NCBI RefSeq assembly: GCF_014196835.1
Contig: NZ_JACIEK010000009.1
Location: 121,917-185,916, forward strand
Length of the DNA: 64,000 nt
Direction of reading: 5' to 3'
Source: Aureimonas pseudogalii
GTDB taxonomy: Bacteria; Pseudomonadota; Alphaproteobacteria; Rhizobiales; Rhizobiaceae
Below, in pieces: positions 28,187-37,716 of this stretch (positions are counted from its first letter, which is position 1; every line of letters starts with the position of its first letter). The notes under the pieces were generated by a model that did no database searches, was not told the origin of the DNA, and was given only the letters and a program-made list of their open reading frames with translations. The position numbers and the translations under genes were made by a program.

Positions 28187-29308
28187 ATGACCGACCTGCC
28201 CCCGATCGACCCCTTCGCCCCCATCCTCGACGCGGTCGCGACCCGCGCCGCCCTGCGGCCCGACCCGCAGACCGGCGCTGGCGACGACGGCCTCGACCGC
28301 GAGATCGCGGCGCTGGCCGAGGCCGGCATCCTGCGCGCGCCGATCCGGCGCACCGGGCAAGGCTTCTCCTACGATTTCGACCGGCGCCGCTCGCTGCCGC
28401 TTCTCGTGCGGCTCGGCGGCGCCGATCTCTCCCTCGGGCGGCTGGTGGAAGGCCATCTCAACGCGCTCCAGCTCGTGGCACTCTACGGCGGCGCCGCGCA
28501 GCAGCGGCGGGTCGCCGAGGCTGTGGACGGCGGCGCGCTGATGGGTGTCTGGGGCGCGGATGGCGCGGCGCCGCTGCGCTGCGAGCGCGGGAGCGACGGA
28601 TCGCTGCGGCTCCATGGCGCCAAGCGCTACTGCTCCGGCCTCGGCCTCGTGTCGCTCGCGGTGGTCTCGCACACGGCCGAGGACGGCACGCTGAACCTCC
28701 TCCTCGTCGATGTCGCCGAGCCGGCGCGCGCAGACCGCGCGCCCTGGCGCATGCGCGGCATGCGCGCCTCGCGCTCGGGCGACTACGATTTCGAGGGAAT
28801 GGCGCTCGGCGCCGACGCGGTGCTCGGCGCGCCCGACGACTACCGCCGCGAACCCTTCTTCGTCGGTGGCATCTGGCGCTGCGCCGCCGTGCAGCTCGGC
28901 GCGATCGAGCGGATCGTGAGCGGCACCGTGGAAGCGCTGCAGGTGGCGGGCCGGGCTGATCATCCGCTGCAGCTCGCGCGCATCGGCGAGGCGATCCTCG
29001 CGGCCCGCGACGCGCGGCTGCAGGTCACGGCGGCGGCGGAGGCCGTGGAGGAAGCCGGTGAGGGCCGCGGCGATGCCGCACTCGCCACCTCGCTCGCCGG
29101 CTTCGCGCGGCTTCGCGTCGAATCCGCGGGCATGACGGCGGTCGCGCTGGCCGAGCGTTCGGTCGGCCTCGGGATGTTTTGCGAGGGCCATGCGCTGGAG
29201 CGGCCGACACGCGATCTCAGCGTCTATCTGCGGCAGGCCAATCCCGACCAGCTGCTGCTCGGCCACACCCGCCACCTTCTGACGCGGCTGCCGGAGATCT
29301 TCCGATGA
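28187..29308 (+). CDS. Acyl-CoA dehydrogenase-like flavoprotein in glycan locus
   Basis: 373 residues with the acyl-CoA dehydrogenase layout: helical N-domain, beta domain (GAKRYCSGLGLV, the strand region preceding the flavin), and helical C-domain ending RPTRDLSVYLRQANPDQ. At the usual position of the catalytic glutamate the sequence is LRQANPD, so a classical beta-oxidation role is doubtful. It is coupled (ATGA) to a PIG-L deacetylase/methyltransferase gene, which suggests action on a modified sugar or an N-acyl/aglycone group; this is inference. Start ATG 28187. Confidence 0.85.
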   Translation: MTDLPPIDPFAPILDAVATRAALRPDPQTGAGDDGLDREIAALAEAGILRAPIRRTGQGFSYDFDRRRSLPLLVRLGGADLSLGRLVEGHLNALQLVALYGGAAQQRRVAEAVDGGALMGVWGADGAAPLRCERGSDGSLRLHGAKRYCSGLGLVSLAVVSHTAEDGTLNLLLVDVAEPARADRAPWRMRGMRASRSGDYDFEGMALGADAVLGAPDDYRREPFFVGGIWRCAAVQLGAIERIVSGTVEALQVAGRADHPLQLARIGEAILAARDARLQVTAAAEAVEEAGEGRGDAALATSLAGFARLRVESAGMTAVALAERSVGLGMFCEGHALERPTRDLSVYLRQANPDQLLLGHTRHLLTRLPEIFR

Positions 29309-30624
29309 CGATACCCTACGGCGAATGGCGTGCGCGCCAGGAAGCCGCGCCGCTCGCCGACGCGCTGACGCTGATCGGCCCGGGCGGGCTCGTGGTGATC
29401 GCCCCTCATCCCGACGACGAGAGCCTCGGCGCCGCCGCGCTCATCACCGCCGCGGCCTTCGCCGGGCGCCCCGTCGCGCTCGTGGCGCTGACGGACGGCG
29501 AGGGCTCGCATCGGGGCTCGCGGGAGTGGCCGGCCGAGCGGATCGCCGAGCGCCGCCGCGCCGAGCAGGAACTGGCGATGCGCGAGCTCGGCGTCGCCGA
29601 ACCGCGCATCCTGCGCCTGTCCCTACCCGACGGCGCCTCGCGCTGGCACGAAGGCTTCGCATCCGCAGCCGAGACGGTGGCGCAGCTCGCCGACGAGATC
29701 GGCGCCACCGCGATCGTCACGACGGCCGGCATCGACCCCCATCCCGACCACGAGGCGGCGGCGATCCTCGGCGAGGCCGTGCACGAGGTCCGGCCCGCGC
29801 TGCGGCTGCTTTTCTACCCCGTCTGGTCGCTGCGTCACGACGACGACCATCCGGTCGAGGTCGAGGGCCTGCATCCGTTCCGCCTCGCCGCGCCCTTGGC
29901 CGAGAAGGCCCGCGCCATCGCCCGGCACGAGACGCAGATGGGCGCCCTCATCACCGACGACCCCGACAGCTTCGCCCTGCCCGACTGGTTCCTGCGCCAC
30001 CACCAGTCGCCGCACGAGCACGTGTTCTGGCGGCGCATGCCCGGCCGCCCGCCCAGCGCCGAACATTTCGCCCGGCTCTATGCCAATGGCGGCGATCCTT
30101 GGCATGCGCGCACGGCGCCCTACGAGCGCGAGAAGCGCGAGGCCACGCTCGCGATGCTCGGCGACGAGCGCTTCGCCTCGGTGATCGAGATCGGCTGCGG
30201 CGAGGGCCATCTCAGCGCGGCGCTGGCAGGGCGCGCGTCGCGCACGCTCGGGCTCGACCTCGACGCTTCCATCGTGGCGCGGGCGACGGCGAGGCATGCC
30301 GGCACTGCCCGACTCGAGTTCCGGCAAGGGCGCCTGCCCGCGGACTTTCCGCCCGAGCGCTTCGACCTGCTCGTTCTCTCCGAGGTTCTCTACTTTCTCG
30401 ACGAGGCCGAGATCGAGGCGCTGCTGCTGGCGGCACGCCGTCAGGGCGAGCACGACGCTTCGATCCTCCTCGTGAACTATCTCGGCGAGACGGGGACACC
30501 GCTGTCAGGCGACGCTGCCGCCGACTTCTTTCTGTCGATGGCCGCCCATGGCTGGGTGGTCGAGCGCTCCGAGCGGCGCGAGGGCTACCGGCTCGATCGG
30601 CTCAGGCGCCGCGCGCACGGCTGA
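29305..30624 (+). CDS. Bifunctional PIG-L deacetylase / SAM-dependent methyltransferase
   Basis: 439 residues with two domains. Residues 20-250: PIG-L/LmbE zinc deacetylase, with PHPDDE at 34-39 and HPDH at 146-149, the zinc ligands of GlcNAc-deacetylases such as MshB. Residues 258-435: class I methyltransferase of NodS type with motif I VIEIGCGEG at 293-301 and an acidic loop GLDLDAS. In NodS systems a GlcNAc is first deacetylated then N-methylated; having both activities in one chain suggests de-N-acetylation followed by N-methylation of an amino sugar (inference). Start overlaps the previous stop. Convergent with the next GT2, 23 bases overlap. Confidence 0.92.
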   Translation: MTIPYGEWRARQEAAPLADALTLIGPGGLVVIAPHPDDESLGAAALITAAAFAGRPVALVALTDGEGSHRGSREWPAERIAERRRAEQELAMRELGVAEPRILRLSLPDGASRWHEGFASAAETVAQLADEIGATAIVTTAGIDPHPDHEAAAILGEAVHEVRPALRLLFYPVWSLRHDDDHPVEVEGLHPFRLAAPLAEKARAIARHETQMGALITDDPDSFALPDWFLRHHQSPHEHVFWRRMPGRPPSAEHFARLYANGGDPWHARTAPYEREKREATLAMLGDERFASVIEIGCGEGHLSAALAGRASRTLGLDLDASIVARATARHAGTARLEFRQGRLPADFPPERFDLLVLSEVLYFLDEAEIEALLLAARRQGEHDASILLVNYLGETGTPLSGDAAADFFLSMAAHGWVVERSERREGYRLDRLRRRAHG

Positions 30625-31735
30625 GCAGCGCCGCCATCGCCGGCCATTCGCGCCGGAGATCGCCATGCCGAAACCGGCGCCGCGCGAGAACCGGACTGGC
30701 CGCTTCCGCCGCCTGCCAAGCGAGGCCCGGCCGAGGCTCGGCCAGCGCCCCGGCGAGATCGGCGGGCTCCAAGGCTAACGTCTCCAGCGCCGCGCGGCGC
30801 GCCGCGTCATCAGTGGCACCGCGGAAGGCGGCGCGAGCGCGAAGCCGTCGCTCCAGCGTCGCCGCGGGCTCCAACGCCTCGTCCACCACCGGGTCGGCGT
30901 CGCGCCGGGCGCGCGCCAACTCGTCCGACAGGCCGCCGACCGCGCGCCCGTCGAGGCGCGGCGAGGTCCAGACGAGCGGCACGTCGGAGAAGCGCACCGG
31001 TAGGCCCAAGGCGTCGACCCGGCGCAGCAGCGCGCGATCCTCGCCGAAGGCGACGTCCGGCAGGCCGCCGACGGCGGCATGGACACCCGGCGCCAGCCCG
31101 AAATTGGCGCCGCCGATATTGCCGTGATGGGGCCAGGGATTGCGCGGATCGGGATCGAGGAGCGCCGCGATCTCGCGCGAGGCGGCGCGGTAGTCGCGCA
31201 GCAGCCGCTCGTCGGCCTCCGGCAACGGCGGCAAGAACGCCGCCTCCTCGGGAATGAAGCCGATGGCACCGCAGACCAGCGCGAAGCCGCGGGCGAACTC
31301 CCCCGCGTAGGCCGCGCGCCAGCCCGGCTGAACGAGCGTATCGGCATCGAGCGAGAGGATCGCGGCGTCGGGCGCGAGCCGGGCGGCGGCCGCCGTGGCG
31401 AGGCGCCGGGCGCGCGGCGCGGAGCCCTCGCCCGGCATCCAGTCGATCTCGGCCAAAAGGAACGGGCGGCCGCCCGCTTCGAGGATCGGGAGCGCCCGCA
31501 CGGCCGTCTCGTCGCGCGAGCCGTTGACGGCGAGCACCACACCGTCGCCGGGCAGGAGTTCACTGAAAAGCGCTCCGAGGCACGTGCCGATGCGTTCCGC
31601 CTCGTCGCGCGCCGGGATCACCGCGACGGCGCTGGCCGCCGTGAACGTGCCGCGGTGGCGCACCTCGCAGCGCGCGACCGCAGGGTCTTCGAAGGGGCGG
31701 CGGGCGTCGTCGCCGGCACCCGCCGCCCCGCTCAA
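30602..31735 (-). CDS. Glycosyltransferase family 2
   Basis: 377 residues, GT-A type: AVIPARDEAERI at the start of the Rossmann half, AVNGSRDET, and ILSLDADTLVQPGW with the DxD. No membrane helix. The only start at the full length is TTG 31735, a few bases after the aldehyde dehydrogenase stop on the same strand, with GAGG close upstream; a GTG near 31657 is an alternative. Cotranscription with the dehydrogenase gene is likely but may be read-through; functionally it fits glycan locus I. Confidence 0.85.
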   Translation of the reverse strand: MSGAAGAGDDARRPFEDPAVARCEVRHRGTFTAASAVAVIPARDEAERIGTCLGALFSELLPGDGVVLAVNGSRDETAVRALPILEAGGRPFLLAEIDWMPGEGSAPRARRLATAAAARLAPDAAILSLDADTLVQPGWRAAYAGEFARGFALVCGAIGFIPEEAAFLPPLPEADERLLRDYRAASREIAALLDPDPRNPWPHHGNIGGANFGLAPGVHAAVGGLPDVAFGEDRALLRRVDALGLPVRFSDVPLVWTSPRLDGRAVGGLSDELARARRDADPVVDEALEPAATLERRLRARAAFRGATDDAARRAALETLALEPADLAGALAEPRPGLAWQAAEAASPVLARRRFRHGDLRREWPAMAALLSRARGA

Positions 31736-31739
31736 TGCC

Positions 31740-33323
31740 TCAGCCCTTCGGCGCGACGAGCTTGCCGTCGTGGCGGCGCCAGAGGCCGAGCGGGTTGGCG
31801 TCCTTCAAGGCGTCGGGCAGCAGCGCGTCCGGCACGTCCTGGTAGGACACCGGGCGCAGGAAGCGTTCGATCGCCTTGGAGCCGACCGAGGTCGAGCGCC
31901 CGTCGGCCGTGGACGGGTACGGGCCGCCATGCACCATCGCATGGCCGACCTCGACGCCGGTGCCGAAACCGTTGACGAGGATGCGCCCGACCTTGCGCTC
32001 GAGCAGCGGCAGCATCGCCTTCGCGGCCTCGTGGTCGCCTTCCTCGATGTGGATCGCGGCGGTCAGCTGGCCTTCGAGCGAGCGCACCACCTTGTGCAGC
32101 TCGGCCTCGTCGCGGCAGGCGATCACGATCGACGCGGCGCCGAACACTTCGTCCTGCAGCTCGGGATGGGCCAGGAAGTCGGTGGCCGAGACCCGGAACA
32201 GGGCGGCCTGCCCGCGTAGTTCGCCACCCGCCTGGCCCTTGGCCACCGTCTTCACCGCATCATGGCTCTCGATCGCCGCGACGCCGTCGGCATAGGCCTT
32301 GTGGATGCCAGGCGTCAGCATGACCGCCGCCGGCATGGCGGAGAGCGCTTCGGAAGCCGCCGCGACGAAGGCGTCGAGATCGGGGCCCTCCACCGCCAGC
32401 ACGAGGCCGGGATTGGTGCAGAACTGGCCGGCGCCGAGCGTCAGCGAACCCGCGAAGGCCTTGCCGGTGGCGGCGGCATGGGCGGCGAGCGCGGCCGGGA
32501 AGAGAATCACCGGGTTGATCGAGCTCATCTCGGCATAGACCGGAATCGGCTCGGGCCGGGCGGCGGCGACCTTCATCAGCGCCGTGCCGCCGGCGCGCGA
32601 GCCGGTGAAGCCGACGGCCTTGATGCGGTGGTCGGCGACGAGGCCCTGGCCGATCTCGCGGCCCGTTCCGAAGAGCAGCGAGAACACGCCCTCGGGCATG
32701 CCGCAACGCTGCGCCGCCTTCAAGACGGCGCGCCCGACGAGCTCCGACGTGCCGGGATGGGCGGAATGGGCCTTGGCGACCACCGGGCAACCGGCCGCGA
32801 GCGCCGAGGCCGTGTCGCCGCCGGCCACCGAGAAGGCCAGCGGGAAGTTGGAAGCGCCGAACACGGCGACGGGGCCGAGGCCGATGTTGCGCAGACGCAG
32901 GTCGACGCGGGCCATCGGCTTGCGGTCGGGCATGGCGGGATCGACGCGCGCGTCGAGGAAGCCGCCGTCGCGCAAGACGCCCGCGAACATCTTCAGCTGG
33001 CCCATCGTGCGGCCACGCTCGCCCTCGATGCGCGGGCGCGGCAGGCCGCTTTCCTGGCAGCAACGCTCGATCAGCTCGTCGCCGAGCGCCAGGATCTCGT
33101 CGGCGATCGCCTCGAGGAAGGCGGCGCGCGCCTCCAGGCTCGTCTCGCGATAGGCGTCGAAGGCCTCGTCCGCGAGCGCGCATGCGCGGTCGAGATCGGC
33201 GAGCGAAGCGCCGCCGAAGGCCGGCTCGATCGCCTGGCCGGTCGCCGCGTCGAGACCCTTCAGCTCTCCGTTGGTCCCCTTGGCGACCGCATGTCCGATG
33301 ATCTGTTCGCCGAGAATCGTCAT
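31740..33323 (-). CDS. NADP-dependent aldehyde dehydrogenase, alpha-ketoglutaric semialdehyde dehydrogenase (type III-like)
   Basis: 527 residues. ALDH features: [11 protein letters not shown] near 154-164, base glutamate in [11 protein letters not shown], and nucleophile cysteine in GQFCTNPG. The AEMSS-INPV and [15 protein letters not shown] blocks are those of type III 2-oxoglutarate-semialdehyde dehydrogenases, which finish pentose, glucarate or hydroxyproline catabolism; this subgroup also acts on 2,5-dioxovalerate. No dehydratase or transporter of such a pathway is adjacent. ATG 33323. Confidence 0.9.
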   Translation of the reverse strand: MTILGEQIIGHAVAKGTNGELKGLDAATGQAIEPAFGGASLADLDRACALADEAFDAYRETSLEARAAFLEAIADEILALGDELIERCCQESGLPRPRIEGERGRTMGQLKMFAGVLRDGGFLDARVDPAMPDRKPMARVDLRLRNIGLGPVAVFGASNFPLAFSVAGGDTASALAAGCPVVAKAHSAHPGTSELVGRAVLKAAQRCGMPEGVFSLLFGTGREIGQGLVADHRIKAVGFTGSRAGGTALMKVAAARPEPIPVYAEMSSINPVILFPAALAAHAAATGKAFAGSLTLGAGQFCTNPGLVLAVEGPDLDAFVAAASEALSAMPAAVMLTPGIHKAYADGVAAIESHDAVKTVAKGQAGGELRGQAALFRVSATDFLAHPELQDEVFGAASIVIACRDEAELHKVVRSLEGQLTAAIHIEEGDHEAAKAMLPLLERKVGRILVNGFGTGVEVGHAMVHGGPYPSTADGRSTSVGSKAIERFLRPVSYQDVPDALLPDALKDANPLGLWRRHDGKLVAPKG

Positions 33324-33604
33324 GTTCGTTCGTCCTTGCCGTTCGGGCGGGGGTTTCCCGTCCGCTTCTGGAAGCATCGGCAGGCCATAGCGCGCTTGAA
33401 GCCGAAGGGGAACCGTTTGGGGGCCATCGCCGATGGAAATGTCTGATGATTGTCCCGATCGGCGATGCCGAGCGAACGTCGTGCGCGTCCTTTCTCGTCT
33501 GCTCTTGATACTCCGGGCATCCGCCCTTTCTTGGCTGAACCGAGGGGTCGGATACGAGGGGGCGGGACGAGGTGACTGACGGGTCGATGGGATGGAGCGA
33601 GCCG

Positions 33605-34342
33605 ATGTCCGGCCTGCGCCTCCTCGTGCGTTCGCGGACGCCGATACGCCATATTCAGGTCTACGGTCAGCGATGCAGCGGCACGCACGCGATCGTGCGC
33701 ACGCTGCAGGCCAATCTGGGCGCAGATGCGGTGACGCAGGATTACGGCTTCAAGCACTGGTTCGTGCCCGAGCAGGTTCTGTTTCGCGACGACGTCCTCG
33801 TGCTGGTGATCGCCCGCAGCGCGTTCGACTGGCTGCGCAGCCTGCACCGCCAGCCCTGGCACGCCCATGACGACATCAAGCGCCTACCCTTCTCGCAGTT
33901 CATCCGCTCGCCCTGGCACGCCTATTGGGACGACGAGTTCTGGGGCGTCGATGCCCTTCATCCCTCGCGCGGACGCGAGATGATGCACGAGCGCGACCCG
34001 GCGACGGGCCTGCGCTTCGCTGATCCCATCGCCAAGCGGACGGCGAAGCTGCGTCACTGGTCGGACCTGCACCAACGCGCCCACAACGTCGCGCTTCTGT
34101 CGCTGGAGACCCTGCAGGCTCAGCCGCGACGCGTGATCGAAAGCCTTGCCGACGCCACCGGGTTGGCCGCCGCCGCGGAGTTCGAGGCGCTCTGGTCCTA
34201 CAAGGGCAACGGCAACCGCGTCTTCGAGCCGACGCGCTACGAGCCCCTGACCGAAGAGGACGCCGACTGGATCGCCGGGCGGCTGGACCCGGAGATCGAG
34301 GCCCGGTTCTCCCTCCCCGTCCGTGTCGGCGAAATGGCCTGA
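33605..34342 (+). CDS. Sulfotransferase-fold P-loop protein
   Basis: About 245 residues. The [14 protein letters not shown] segment near the start has the form of the 5'-phosphosulfate-binding loop of sulfotransferases, and [21 protein letters not shown] is the region where the 3'-phosphate-binding Arg/Ser sit. Such proteins transfer sulfate from PAPS to sugars or lipids, but distant family members lack activity. Start ATG 33605 has GGAG at good distance; ATG 33587 and GTG 33572 in the same frame are alternatives. The next gene begins six bases after its stop. Confidence 0.75.
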   Translation: MSGLRLLVRSRTPIRHIQVYGQRCSGTHAIVRTLQANLGADAVTQDYGFKHWFVPEQVLFRDDVLVLVIARSAFDWLRSLHRQPWHAHDDIKRLPFSQFIRSPWHAYWDDEFWGVDALHPSRGREMMHERDPATGLRFADPIAKRTAKLRHWSDLHQRAHNVALLSLETLQAQPRRVIESLADATGLAAAAEFEALWSYKGNGNRVFEPTRYEPLTEEDADWIAGRLDPEIEARFSLPVRVGEMA

Positions 34343-34347
34343 CGCGG

Positions 34348-35832
34348 GTGAGATTGACGCGCAACTTCGGTCGGTTCGCGGTCGGCGCCGTCACGGCGGG
34401 CTTCGCCCTGCTCGTGCTGGTGGGGCTGGCGATCGGCTGGCTGGTGCTGAAGACGCAGGAGAACACCGCGCTCGTCGCGCACTCCCTGGAGGTCGAACTG
34501 TCGCTCGCGCAGTTCCGGACGATGGCCGAGCGCGTCGAGACCTCCCGGCGCGGCTTTCTGCTCGATCCCGACGAAAACTTCGCCCGCGTCTTCGAGGAGA
34601 CGGCATCGCAGATCCCGGCGGCTCTCGACCGGCTCCACACGCTGGTCGCCGACAATTCCGACCAGACGGACCGCTTCGAGCAACTGGAGGCCACCAGCCG
34701 ACAGCATCTGGCGATTCTTCGCCAGTCGATCGAGACCCGGCGCACTTTGCCGCCCGGACAGGCCGCCCCCTTCGCCTTCGACCGCACGACGCAGCTGATC
34801 GCGGGCATCCGCGAGATCGGAGACGAGATCTCGGGGGAGGAACGGCAGCTTCTGGCGGCGCGCACGCAGCGGCTGAACCGGGCGGTGGCGACCTCCTATC
34901 TCGTCATCGGCGTCGGCGCCCTCGTGCTGGCCTTCGTCGCGGGAGGCACGATCTGGGCGACGCGGCGCGTCATGCGGGCGCTGAAATCGTCGAGCGAGCG
35001 CCTCGCGGTGCTGAACGGCGATCTCGAAGGCGCGGTCGAGGCCCGCACTGCCGAGTTGCAGCGCGCCAACGACGAGATCCAGCGCTTCGCCTACATCGTC
35101 AGCCACGACCTGCGCTCGCCGCTCGTCAACGTCATGGGATTCACGAGCGAGCTCGAAAGCGTCACGGCGACGCTCCGGCGCCTCGTCGACCGCGCTGAGG
35201 CGGAGGCCCCCGCGATCCTCGACGAGGAGACGCGGCTCGCCGTGCGCGAGGACCTGCCCGAGGCGACCGGCTTCATCCGCTCGTCGACGCAGAAGATGGA
35301 CCGGCTGATCAATGCGATCCTCCGCCTGTCGCGCGAGGGACGCCGGGTTCTCGCGCCCGAGCGGCTCGACATGAACGCCGTGATCGCCGGCATCACCGAG
35401 AGCTTGCAGCACCGGCTGAGCGAGACCGGCGCACGGGTGGAGGTCGAGCGCCTTCCCGCGATCTCCAGCGACCGGGTGGCGGTGGAGCAGATCTTCTCCA
35501 ACCTCGTCGAGAACGCCCTCAAATACGGGAAGGCGGGCCAGACGAGCGTGGTGAAGATCCGCGGGCGGCGCCTCGGCAATCGCGCCGTGTTCGAGGTGGA
35601 GGACAACGGTCGCGGCATCGACCCCAAGGATCACGACCGGGTGTTCGACCTCTTCCGGCGCTCCGGCGCGCAGGACCAGCCGGGCGAAGGCATCGGCCTC
35701 GCGCATGTGCGGGCACTCGTCTATCGGCTCGGCGGCGTCATCTCCTGCGACTCGGCGCTTGACGCGGGTGCGACATTCCGCGTTTCCATGCTCGCGGATC
35801 TCGCCATCGCCGAAGGAGCGCACGCATCGTGA
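34348..35832 (+). CDS. CHASE3 sensor histidine kinase
   Basis: 494 residues: TM1 12-34, CHASE3 sensor (hallmark ETSRRGFLLDPDE, 64-76), TM2 about 183-204, coiled region, HisKA with His253 in VSHDLRSP, a linker, and HATPase (NLVENALKYG, DNGRGI, GEGIGLAHVR). The DLRSPL form of the H-box resembles phytochrome-like and Methylobacterium-type kinases. GTG 34348 start. It overlaps the response regulator gene by GTGA, forming a three-gene phosphorelay with it and the following REC-kinase. Confidence 0.93.
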   Translation: MRLTRNFGRFAVGAVTAGFALLVLVGLAIGWLVLKTQENTALVAHSLEVELSLAQFRTMAERVETSRRGFLLDPDENFARVFEETASQIPAALDRLHTLVADNSDQTDRFEQLEATSRQHLAILRQSIETRRTLPPGQAAPFAFDRTTQLIAGIREIGDEISGEERQLLAARTQRLNRAVATSYLVIGVGALVLAFVAGGTIWATRRVMRALKSSSERLAVLNGDLEGAVEARTAELQRANDEIQRFAYIVSHDLRSPLVNVMGFTSELESVTATLRRLVDRAEAEAPAILDEETRLAVREDLPEATGFIRSSTQKMDRLINAILRLSREGRRVLAPERLDMNAVIAGITESLQHRLSETGARVEVERLPAISSDRVAVEQIFSNLVENALKYGKAGQTSVVKIRGRRLGNRAVFEVEDNGRGIDPKDHDRVFDLFRRSGAQDQPGEGIGLAHVRALVYRLGGVISCDSALDAGATFRVSMLADLAIAEGAHAS

Positions 35833-36278
35833 CGAAGAACAGCGTGACCATCGTGATGGTCGAGGACGACGAGGGCCACGCGCGCCTCATCGAGAAGAAC
35901 ATCCGGCGCGCCGGGGTCAACAACGAGATCCGCCATTTCACCGACGGAACCTCGGCGCTGCGCTATCTTCTCGAAGCACCGGAAGGCCCTTCGCACAACG
36001 GCCCGGCGCTCGTGCTGCTCGATCTCAACCTGCCGGACATGAGCGGCACCGACATCCTGACGCGGATGAAGGACTCCACCGGTCCGCTCCGGCGCACGCC
36101 CGTGGTGGTGTTGACCACCACCGACGACAAGATCGAGATCCAACGGTGCTACGATCTCGGCGCCAACGTCTACATCACCAAGCCGGTAAACTACGAGAGC
36201 TTTGCCCAGGCGATCCGCCAGCTCGGCCTCTTCCTGTCGGTGATCCAGCTTCCCGATCCCCTCGGCGACGGACACTGA
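35829..36278 (+). CDS. Single-domain response regulator (Rcp1-like)
   Basis: 149 residues, receiver only: acidic pair ED/D at 12-14, phosphoacceptor Asp65 in LLDLNLPD, Thr/Lys118 in ITKPVNYESF. No output domain. The long insertion after the first helix (TDGTSALRYLLE) and the NYESF tail are typical of Rcp1-type regulators that shuttle phosphate from a membrane kinase to another protein. Its start overlaps the CHASE3 kinase stop and it ends six bases before the REC-kinase gene, so phosphate probably flows from the former to the latter or to a diffusible target. Confidence 0.93.
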   Translation: MTKNSVTIVMVEDDEGHARLIEKNIRRAGVNNEIRHFTDGTSALRYLLEAPEGPSHNGPALVLLDLNLPDMSGTDILTRMKDSTGPLRRTPVVVLTTTDDKIEIQRCYDLGANVYITKPVNYESFAQAIRQLGLFLSVIQLPDPLGDGH

Positions 36279-36283
36279 ACCGA

Positions 36284-37309
36284 TTGCCCCGCATCCTCTA
36301 CATCGACGACGACGACGGCCTGCGGCTCCTCATCCGGCGCGCGATGCGTCGGCGCGACTTCGACATGGAGACGGCGGCGAGCGCGGAAGAGGGCATCGCC
36401 CGGCTCACGGCCGAGCCGTTCGACCTCGTGGCGGTCGATCACTACATGCCGGGCAAGGACGGACTGGAGACGATGGCGCTGATCGCCGCCTTCGCCAACC
36501 CGCCGCCGATCGTCTACGTCACCGGATCGGAGGAGAGCCGCGTCGCGGTGGCCGCGCTGAAGGCGGGCGCCGCAGACTACGTGGTGAAGACCATCGGCGA
36601 GGACTTCTTCGATCTCCTCGCCTCCAGCTTTCGCCAGGTTCTCGAACGCGCGCATCTGGTGCGCGACAAGGCCCGCGCCGAGGCCGATCTGCGACTGAGC
36701 AACGAGCGTCTCGCCGCGCTCCTCAAGGAGGCCAACCACCGGGTCGCCAACTCCTTGCAGATCGTCTCCGCCCTCGTTCGCATGCAGGCCTCGTCGGCGA
36801 CGGGCGAAGAGGCGCGCGCGGCGCTGCGTGACACGCAGCAGCGGATCACCGCCATCGCGCAGGTCCACAAGCGGCTCTATTCGTCGGGCGAGATCGATAC
36901 GGTCGATCTGCCCGACTACCTCTCGACGCTTCTCAGCGAGGTGGAGACCACCTGGATCGCGCCGGGCGCGCCCGGTCGCCTGCGGTTCGAGATCGCGCCG
37001 ATCCGCCTGGCCACCGACAAGGCGGTGTCGGTGGGCGTCATCGTCACCGAGCTCGTGTCGAACGCGTTCAAATATGCCTATCGCGAAGACGAGCCCGGCG
37101 AGATCCGGGTCAGCCTCCTGGCGGACGGCGAGCAGACCTTCGTGCTGCAGGTCGAAGACGACGGTTGCGGCTACACGGCGGGCGAAGGCCCCAAGGGCAC
37201 GGGAACGGGCTCCAAGCTGGTGCGGATCATGGCGCAGAGTCTGGGATCGGACATCGCCATCGAGCACGGCGAACGCGGCGTTCGCGCACGTCTGCACGCG
37301 GCGATCTGA
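36284..37309 (+). CDS. Receiver-HisKA_2 histidine kinase
   Basis: 341 residues: N-terminal receiver (Asp52 in VDHYMPG, Lys102), followed by a HisKA_2-type dimerisation domain with His152 in KEANHRVANSLQ, then a HATPase_c with NAFKYAY and DDGCGY. HisKA_2 kinases with receivers are frequent in alphaproteobacteria, where they often feed the general stress response (PhyR/EcfG), though no phyR is present here. TTG 36284 is the only start before the receiver's first strand. Confidence 0.9.
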   Translation: MPRILYIDDDDGLRLLIRRAMRRRDFDMETAASAEEGIARLTAEPFDLVAVDHYMPGKDGLETMALIAAFANPPPIVYVTGSEESRVAVAALKAGAADYVVKTIGEDFFDLLASSFRQVLERAHLVRDKARAEADLRLSNERLAALLKEANHRVANSLQIVSALVRMQASSATGEEARAALRDTQQRITAIAQVHKRLYSSGEIDTVDLPDYLSTLLSEVETTWIAPGAPGRLRFEIAPIRLATDKAVSVGVIVTELVSNAFKYAYREDEPGEIRVSLLADGEQTFVLQVEDDGCGYTAGEGPKGTGTGSKLVRIMAQSLGSDIAIEHGERGVRARLHAAI

Positions 37310-37590
37310 CGAGCGGTTCCGCGATCCGCGTCGGGCGCGGTATCGGGGGCGGCGCTCGGGCTCACAAGGCGCGGCAAAGCCCGGAAAAGGTCGGGGGCAA
37401 GCGAGCGCAAACCGACCGGCATGGGTCAGGGGGGACCGCGGAGCACGGCGAGGACCGAGGCGTCCGAAGACCATGCCTCCCTGCTGCAGCCCCTCCCCAT
37501 GACGAGCGCTTCACGAGATATCACCCAAGCGCCAGAGCATCACGAAGGCTCGCGGGTGCATCGCGATAGTCGTTTCGCGCATCCTGCAAA

Positions 37591-37610
37591 AGTATATCGC
37601 CTGCGATACT
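37591..37610. promoter_or_regulatory. Imperfect 20-bp palindrome, candidate MarR operator
   Basis: AGTATATCGCCTGCGATACT: half-sites AGTAT(AT)CGC and GCGATACT around a CT centre, 107 bases before the MarR start. Size and symmetry suit a MarR dimer. It is not the known Xanthomonas OhrR box. Confidence 0.4.
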
Positions 37611-37618
37611 CGGAAAGG

Positions 37619-37634
37619 GCGAGATTTGTCTCGC
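37619..37634. repeat. Inverted repeat GCGAGA-TTTG-TCTCGC
   Basis: Perfect 6-bp arms with a 4-base spacer, just downstream of the palindrome at 37591; could be a second operator or a small hairpin in the leader. Confidence 0.3.
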
Positions 37635-37716
37635 GCCCCATCGAATTTCCTTTAAGATCGTGTCATAACGCCGGCTCGTGTTTTTGAACGATCACCGGCA
37701 TCGTTCGCGGAGGCGT

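Larger units (their letters stand above)
37310..37716. other. 407-base intergenic region upstream of the MarR gene
   Basis: No credible coding sequence; a small frame (37421-37687) lacks family features. The half nearest the MarR gene is less GC-rich and holds two inverted repeats listed separately, so this is probably the promoter/operator region. Confidence 0.6.

Noticed and set aside
37421..37687. Possible small gene before ohrR
   Set aside because: No ribosome site or family features; lies in a promoter region with palindromes.
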